NCBI RefSeq assembly: GCF_030605225.1
Contig: NZ_JAUWAV010000007.1
Coordinates: forward strand, 38,669 to 102,668
Reading direction: 5' to 3'
Length of the DNA: 64,000 bases
Origin: Geoalkalibacter sp.
Lineage (GTDB): Bacteria > Desulfobacterota > Desulfuromonadia > Desulfuromonadales > Geoalkalibacteraceae
Part shown: positions 61,059 to 64,000 of the stretch, one piece after another
Layout of the letters: every line of letters starts with the position of its first letter
Position numbering within the stretch: the stretch's first letter is position 1
Notes under the pieces: model-generated
Databases searched by the model: none
The model's input: the letters and a program-made list of their open reading frames with translations, nothing else
What the model was told of the DNA's origin: nothing
Made by a program: the position numbers and the translations under genes

Positions 61059-62975
61059 ATGAGCGAAACCCATTATCTGCTGATCTCCCGCGCCGGCTCG
61101 GAAACGCAAGAGATGCGCGCGCTGCTGCCGCGCCTTGCCGAAGAGTTTCGCCTTGACGCCTTCACCGCGCGCCAACGACTGCTCGGGCGCGGGACGGCGC
61201 TGCTCGCCCAGGGGGCGCGTCCCAAGCTTGAAAAGCTGGCCGCCTTGCTGGATGAACACGGCATGGCCGCGCAACTGGTGCGTCCGACGCCGCCGCGTTT
61301 CGCCCCGATCCGCATGCGGCGTCTGCGCATCCAACAAGACTATCTGGAATTCTCCACCCCCGGCGCGCCCCTGCGCCTGGAGCGGGGCGAGCGGGTGTTG
61401 GCGATTCTGGCGGATCTCTCCGGAGAGGCCATCGGCAAGAATCTGCGACGACTGATGGTGCAAAACACCTATCAGGGCGCGGCCGCCGTGACACCCCTGA
61501 GTGACGAGGAGTTGCGACGAGCCGTACTGCGCGCCCAACCGGTGCTCGATCTCTATCTCCTCGATGCCGAGCAGGGCGTGCGCGCCGCCGTGCGCCTGGT
61601 TGCCGGCGGCTTCGACCCCAGCGGCCTTGAGGAGCGAGCCACTTCGAGCAGCGTCGGCAACATGGAGCAATTGCTCGACCTGGTCCGCGAATACGCAGGC
61701 GAGTTCATTCTCAGATGCGACTTCGGCCTGGCCCTGCTGCCGGGCTGCCAGTTGCGCAAAGCGGAAAACGGCGAGGACGTGCGCGAGGTCAACCTTGCCG
61801 CCTTGACCCGCTTCGGCTGGCTGATGAGCGACAGCGTCCTGCAGCGTGCGGCGCTCGAAGAGACGCGGGCGCCGGGCCTGGTGATCCCGCCGGGGTTGGA
61901 GGAGCTGCGTCGGGAAATCGCCGCGCAGGACGCGCCGGCCACGGAGCCCCCTGCATCCGGCGGCGTCCTGCCGCCGCCTCCGCGGGCCAGGGCGCCGCGC
62001 GGGCGCTGGGGCTGGCGGCGAATTTTCGGCACGGGCGCAGCGGCCGGCACGGGCCTCGCGCTGCTGTTCGGCGGCGAGGGCCGCCTGGTGCACTTGATCG
62101 TGCATGAAGGCATGCGCACCGGCCTGCTGCCGGCGGCGGTGAGCGCGGGGCTGTTCACCGCTGCCTTCTACTGCCTGCGCATCAAGCGCCTCATCGAAAA
62201 CACCCCCACCAGCCGCATCCGCTCCCTGGCCATGGGCATGGTGGAACTGAACGGCCATGCGCGCCGCAAGTACGCCCTGGTCTCCCCGGCGACGCAAACC
62301 GCCTGCGTCTGGTATCGCCTCAGGCGGTATCGGCGCAATGAAAAATCCGCCTGGCAGCTGATCAGCGAGAGCGACAGCGGCGCGGTGCCCTTTTTGCTCG
62401 ATGACGGCACCGGAACCATCACCGTCGACCCGCAAGGTGCCCGCATCAAGCCCACCGTCCAGCAGGAGGGCTTTCCCGGCCAGGAGGGACTGCTGGTGCG
62501 TTCCTTGGGCAGCGACGAGACCCATGAAAAGTGGGTGGAGGAACTGATTCACGAGGGCGCGTTTCTCTATGTGCTGGGTTCGGCGCGTCCCCATCGGACG
62601 CCCGGCCCGAGCCTCACCGAACGCACCCGCGAGGCCTTGCGCGAACTCAAGCTCGACCCCAAGGCCCTGGAGAAATACGACCGCAACGGCGACGGACGCA
62701 TCGACGCCGAGGAATGGGATCTGGCCCGGGCCGCCGTGGAAGAGCAGACGCTGCGCGACCATCTGCACCAGCGCGAAAACGCCGCGCCCGGCAACACCCA
62801 AGCGATGATCGGCCGCAGCTGCAGCCACACCCGGCCCTTCATCATCGCCCAGACCGAATCGGAGGCGCATCTGACGCGCGGCTATACCTGGTCGATGGCG
62901 GCCTTGTTTGCCGCCGCCCTGGGCGCCGCCGTTTGGGCCTTGAAGCAGATGTTGCCGCTGTTCGGTTTGAATTAA
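61059..62975 (+). CDS. GIDE-domain membrane protein with an EF-hand
   Basis: A 638-residue protein. Residues about 1-300 form an unassigned domain; two hydrophobic stretches (about 325-345 and 350-375) are followed by a GIDE-like region (RSLAMGMVELNGHARRKY...TQTACVWYRLRRYRR ... TITVDPQGARI). A canonical EF-hand loop, DRNGDGRIDAEE, occupies residues 541-552, and a C-terminal helix (MAALFAAALGAAVWALKQML) ends the protein. Bacterial GIDE proteins are often next to LemA, as here. Calcium binding is inferred from the loop. ATG 61059 has a modest site (CCGAG). Confidence 0.78.
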   Translation: MSETHYLLISRAGSETQEMRALLPRLAEEFRLDAFTARQRLLGRGTALLAQGARPKLEKLAALLDEHGMAAQLVRPTPPRFAPIRMRRLRIQQDYLEFSTPGAPLRLERGERVLAILADLSGEAIGKNLRRLMVQNTYQGAAAVTPLSDEELRRAVLRAQPVLDLYLLDAEQGVRAAVRLVAGGFDPSGLEERATSSSVGNMEQLLDLVREYAGEFILRCDFGLALLPGCQLRKAENGEDVREVNLAALTRFGWLMSDSVLQRAALEETRAPGLVIPPGLEELRREIAAQDAPATEPPASGGVLPPPPRARAPRGRWGWRRIFGTGAAAGTGLALLFGGEGRLVHLIVHEGMRTGLLPAAVSAGLFTAAFYCLRIKRLIENTPTSRIRSLAMGMVELNGHARRKYALVSPATQTACVWYRLRRYRRNEKSAWQLISESDSGAVPFLLDDGTGTITVDPQGARIKPTVQQEGFPGQEGLLVRSLGSDETHEKWVEELIHEGAFLYVLGSARPHRTPGPSLTERTREALRELKLDPKALEKYDRNGDGRIDAEEWDLARAAVEEQTLRDHLHQRENAAPGNTQAMIGRSCSHTRPFIIAQTESEAHLTRGYTWSMAALFAAALGAAVWALKQMLPLFGLN

Positions 62976-62992
62976 GAGATCAACAACGCTCT

Positions 62993-63081
62993 TTCACCGC
63001 CGAGAACGCTGAGAGAACCAAAGAAGGTTTTTCTGCATTTCTCAGATTCTCCTCTGCGCTCTTCGCGCCCTCCGCGGTGAA
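62993..63081. repeat. Imperfect inverted repeat between the GIDE and lemA genes
   Basis: About 89 bases that start TTCACCGCCGAGAACGC and end CCTCCGCGGTGAA; the arms are imperfect complements separated by AAAGAAGG/TTTTTCTGC. It resembles the widespread TTCACCGCGGAG...-type extragenic palindromes seen in many environmental genomes. It would fold in RNA and could affect lemA mRNA. Confidence 0.65.
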
Positions 63082-63129
63082 TCCACTTTTTTCAAAACCA
63101 GAAACACTCATCAAGGAGGGATAAAACTC

Positions 63130-63705
63130 ATGACTCTGTGGATTGTGCTCGGCGTCATCGCTCTGCTCATTGCCAGCCTGGTGCTTTACGTCATCGTGGT
63201 CTACAACGGCTTCATCAGCATGAAAAACAACATCGACAAGGCCTGGAGCAACATCGACGTGCTGCTCAAGCAGCGCTTCGACGAACTGCCCAAGCTCATC
63301 AAGGTGTGCGAGGGCTACATGCAGCATGAACAGCGCACCCTTGAGGCCGTGATCAAGGCACGCTCCCAGGTGACCACCGCCGGCAGCGAGGGACAGAAAA
63401 TCCAGGCGCAGAACATGCTCACCGATGCCCTGCGCTCCCTGTTCATGGTGGTGGAGCGCTACCCCGAACTCAAGGCCGACAAGGTGTTTCGCAGCCTGAG
63501 TGCGCGCATCACCGAGCTCGAGGATCAGATCGCCGACCGCCGCGAATTCTTCAACGACGCGGTCAACATTTACAACATCCGCCTCGCCCAGTTCCCCGAC
63601 CTCGTGGTGGCGCGCCTGTTCAACTTCGCCCGCCGCACCCTGTGGCAGATCGACCCCGCGCATCGCGCCGATGTGCAGGTGAGCTTTCAGGCACCCTCGG
63701 CTTAA
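63130..63705 (+). CDS. lemA: LemA family protein
   Basis: A 191-residue protein with an N-terminal membrane helix (WIVLGVIALLIASLVLYVIVVYNGF) and a helical bundle typical of LemA (MKNNIDKAWSNIDVLLKQRFDELPKLIKV ... YPELKADKVFRSLSARITELEDQIADRREFFNDAVNIYNIRLAQFPD). Role unknown; it is commonly paired with TPM- or GIDE-domain proteins. ATG 63130 follows AAGGAGG. Confidence 0.93.
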   Translation: MTLWIVLGVIALLIASLVLYVIVVYNGFISMKNNIDKAWSNIDVLLKQRFDELPKLIKVCEGYMQHEQRTLEAVIKARSQVTTAGSEGQKIQAQNMLTDALRSLFMVVERYPELKADKVFRSLSARITELEDQIADRREFFNDAVNIYNIRLAQFPDLVVARLFNFARRTLWQIDPAHRADVQVSFQAPSA

Positions 63706-63817
63706 CCCTTGCGGAGAGGATTAAAGGATTTGCCGCTTGGGCTCGGCATGCTATAACTCAGGTCATCGGCATTTCGCGGATTCTTCCTCCGCAAACTTTC
63801 TTCCGAACGAGGCCGAC

Positions 63818-64000
63818 ATGGGCGTGCCCTGGGAAGTCACACCGCAAAAAGTTCAGGCCGCCGTGGACCGGATTGTCGAAACGGCCCGCCCGCGCCGGAT
63901 CATTCTCTTTGGTTCCTATGTGCGGGGACAAATGCACCGGGACAGCGACCTGGACATCCTGGTGATCGCCGACGACCCCGTGGACAACCCTCGCCAGGAA
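63818..64000 (+). CDS. MNT-type nucleotidyltransferase, partial
   Basis: The first 61 residues of a DNA polymerase beta-superfamily minimal nucleotidyltransferase. The motif IILFGSYVRGQMHRDSDLDILVIAD carries the GS and DxD signature that binds Mg-NTP. ATG 63818 follows CGAGG. The 3' end is outside the window. Such proteins are often the antitoxin-side partner of HEPN proteins; a HEPN gene just downstream would be expected but cannot be seen. Confidence 0.82.
   Translation, partial: MGVPWEVTPQKVQAAVDRIVETARPRRIILFGSYVRGQMHRDSDLDILVIADDPVDNPRQE

Overview
The window is about 64 kb of GC-rich, densely coded chromosomal DNA. The gene content suggests an anaerobic, metal- or electrode-respiring Desulfuromonadota bacterium (Geobacter, Geoalkalibacter or Desulfuromonas type). 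The signs are two 12-heme cytochromes, a PpcA-like triheme c7, an Hmc/NrfD-type quinol-linked redox complex, many sigma-54 response regulators, a flavodiiron protein and a radical SAM protein fused to a DUF2344-type domain beside RNase G. The genus is an inference from family content. I saw no prophage, insertion sequence, CRISPR array or rRNA.

Layout. 1-9 kb: partial nitronate monooxygenase, a two-component pair, a small siroheme protein, a lone receiver, a quinone oxidoreductase, an MltA transglycosylase and a large PEP/pyruvate-binding protein. 9-16 kb: gdhA, the fprA-priA operon, a TAT-exported phosphoesterase and DAHP synthase. 16-19.5 kb: a monoheme cytochrome, two paralogous 12-heme cytochromes and an FKBP isomerase. 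19.7-37.2 kb: a regulatory and electron-transfer island. 37.4-50 kb: a ferredoxin-type membrane protein, MFS transporter, tRNA-Thr(CGT), glutamine cyclotransferase, threonine aldolase, LysR, trmB-truD, a sodium/solute symporter pair, USP, IclR, a hydrolase and coaE. 50-64 kb: acyl-CoA ligase, two neighbours sharing an N-terminal domain (HEAT and HD-GYP), another HEAT protein, RNase G with its radical SAM partner, DUF4870, a GIDE/EF-hand protein with LemA, and a partial nucleotidyltransferase.

Most striking part. Between 19.7 and 37 kb the same parts occur twice: (a) a periplasmic sensor with a CXXCH and a CX4CH c-heme motif at identical residue numbers (112-116 and 155-161), once on a histidine kinase and once with no kinase; (b) a very similar NtrC-type sigma-54 activator; (c) a small multi-span membrane protein; (d) a receiver-like protein that has lost its phosphoacceptor Asp. 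The second set flanks a seven-gene operon (32048 down to 27964) encoding a 5-heme cytochrome, an HmcB-like Fe-S protein and an HmcC/NrfD-like quinone protein, plus a small-protein/cytochrome b operon (35892-36787). Both operons have a good -24/-12 promoter preceded by an inverted repeat with the same half-site (TGTATGA...TCATACA). I infer a heme- or redox-sensing sigma-54 regulon that controls quinol-to-cytochrome electron transfer.
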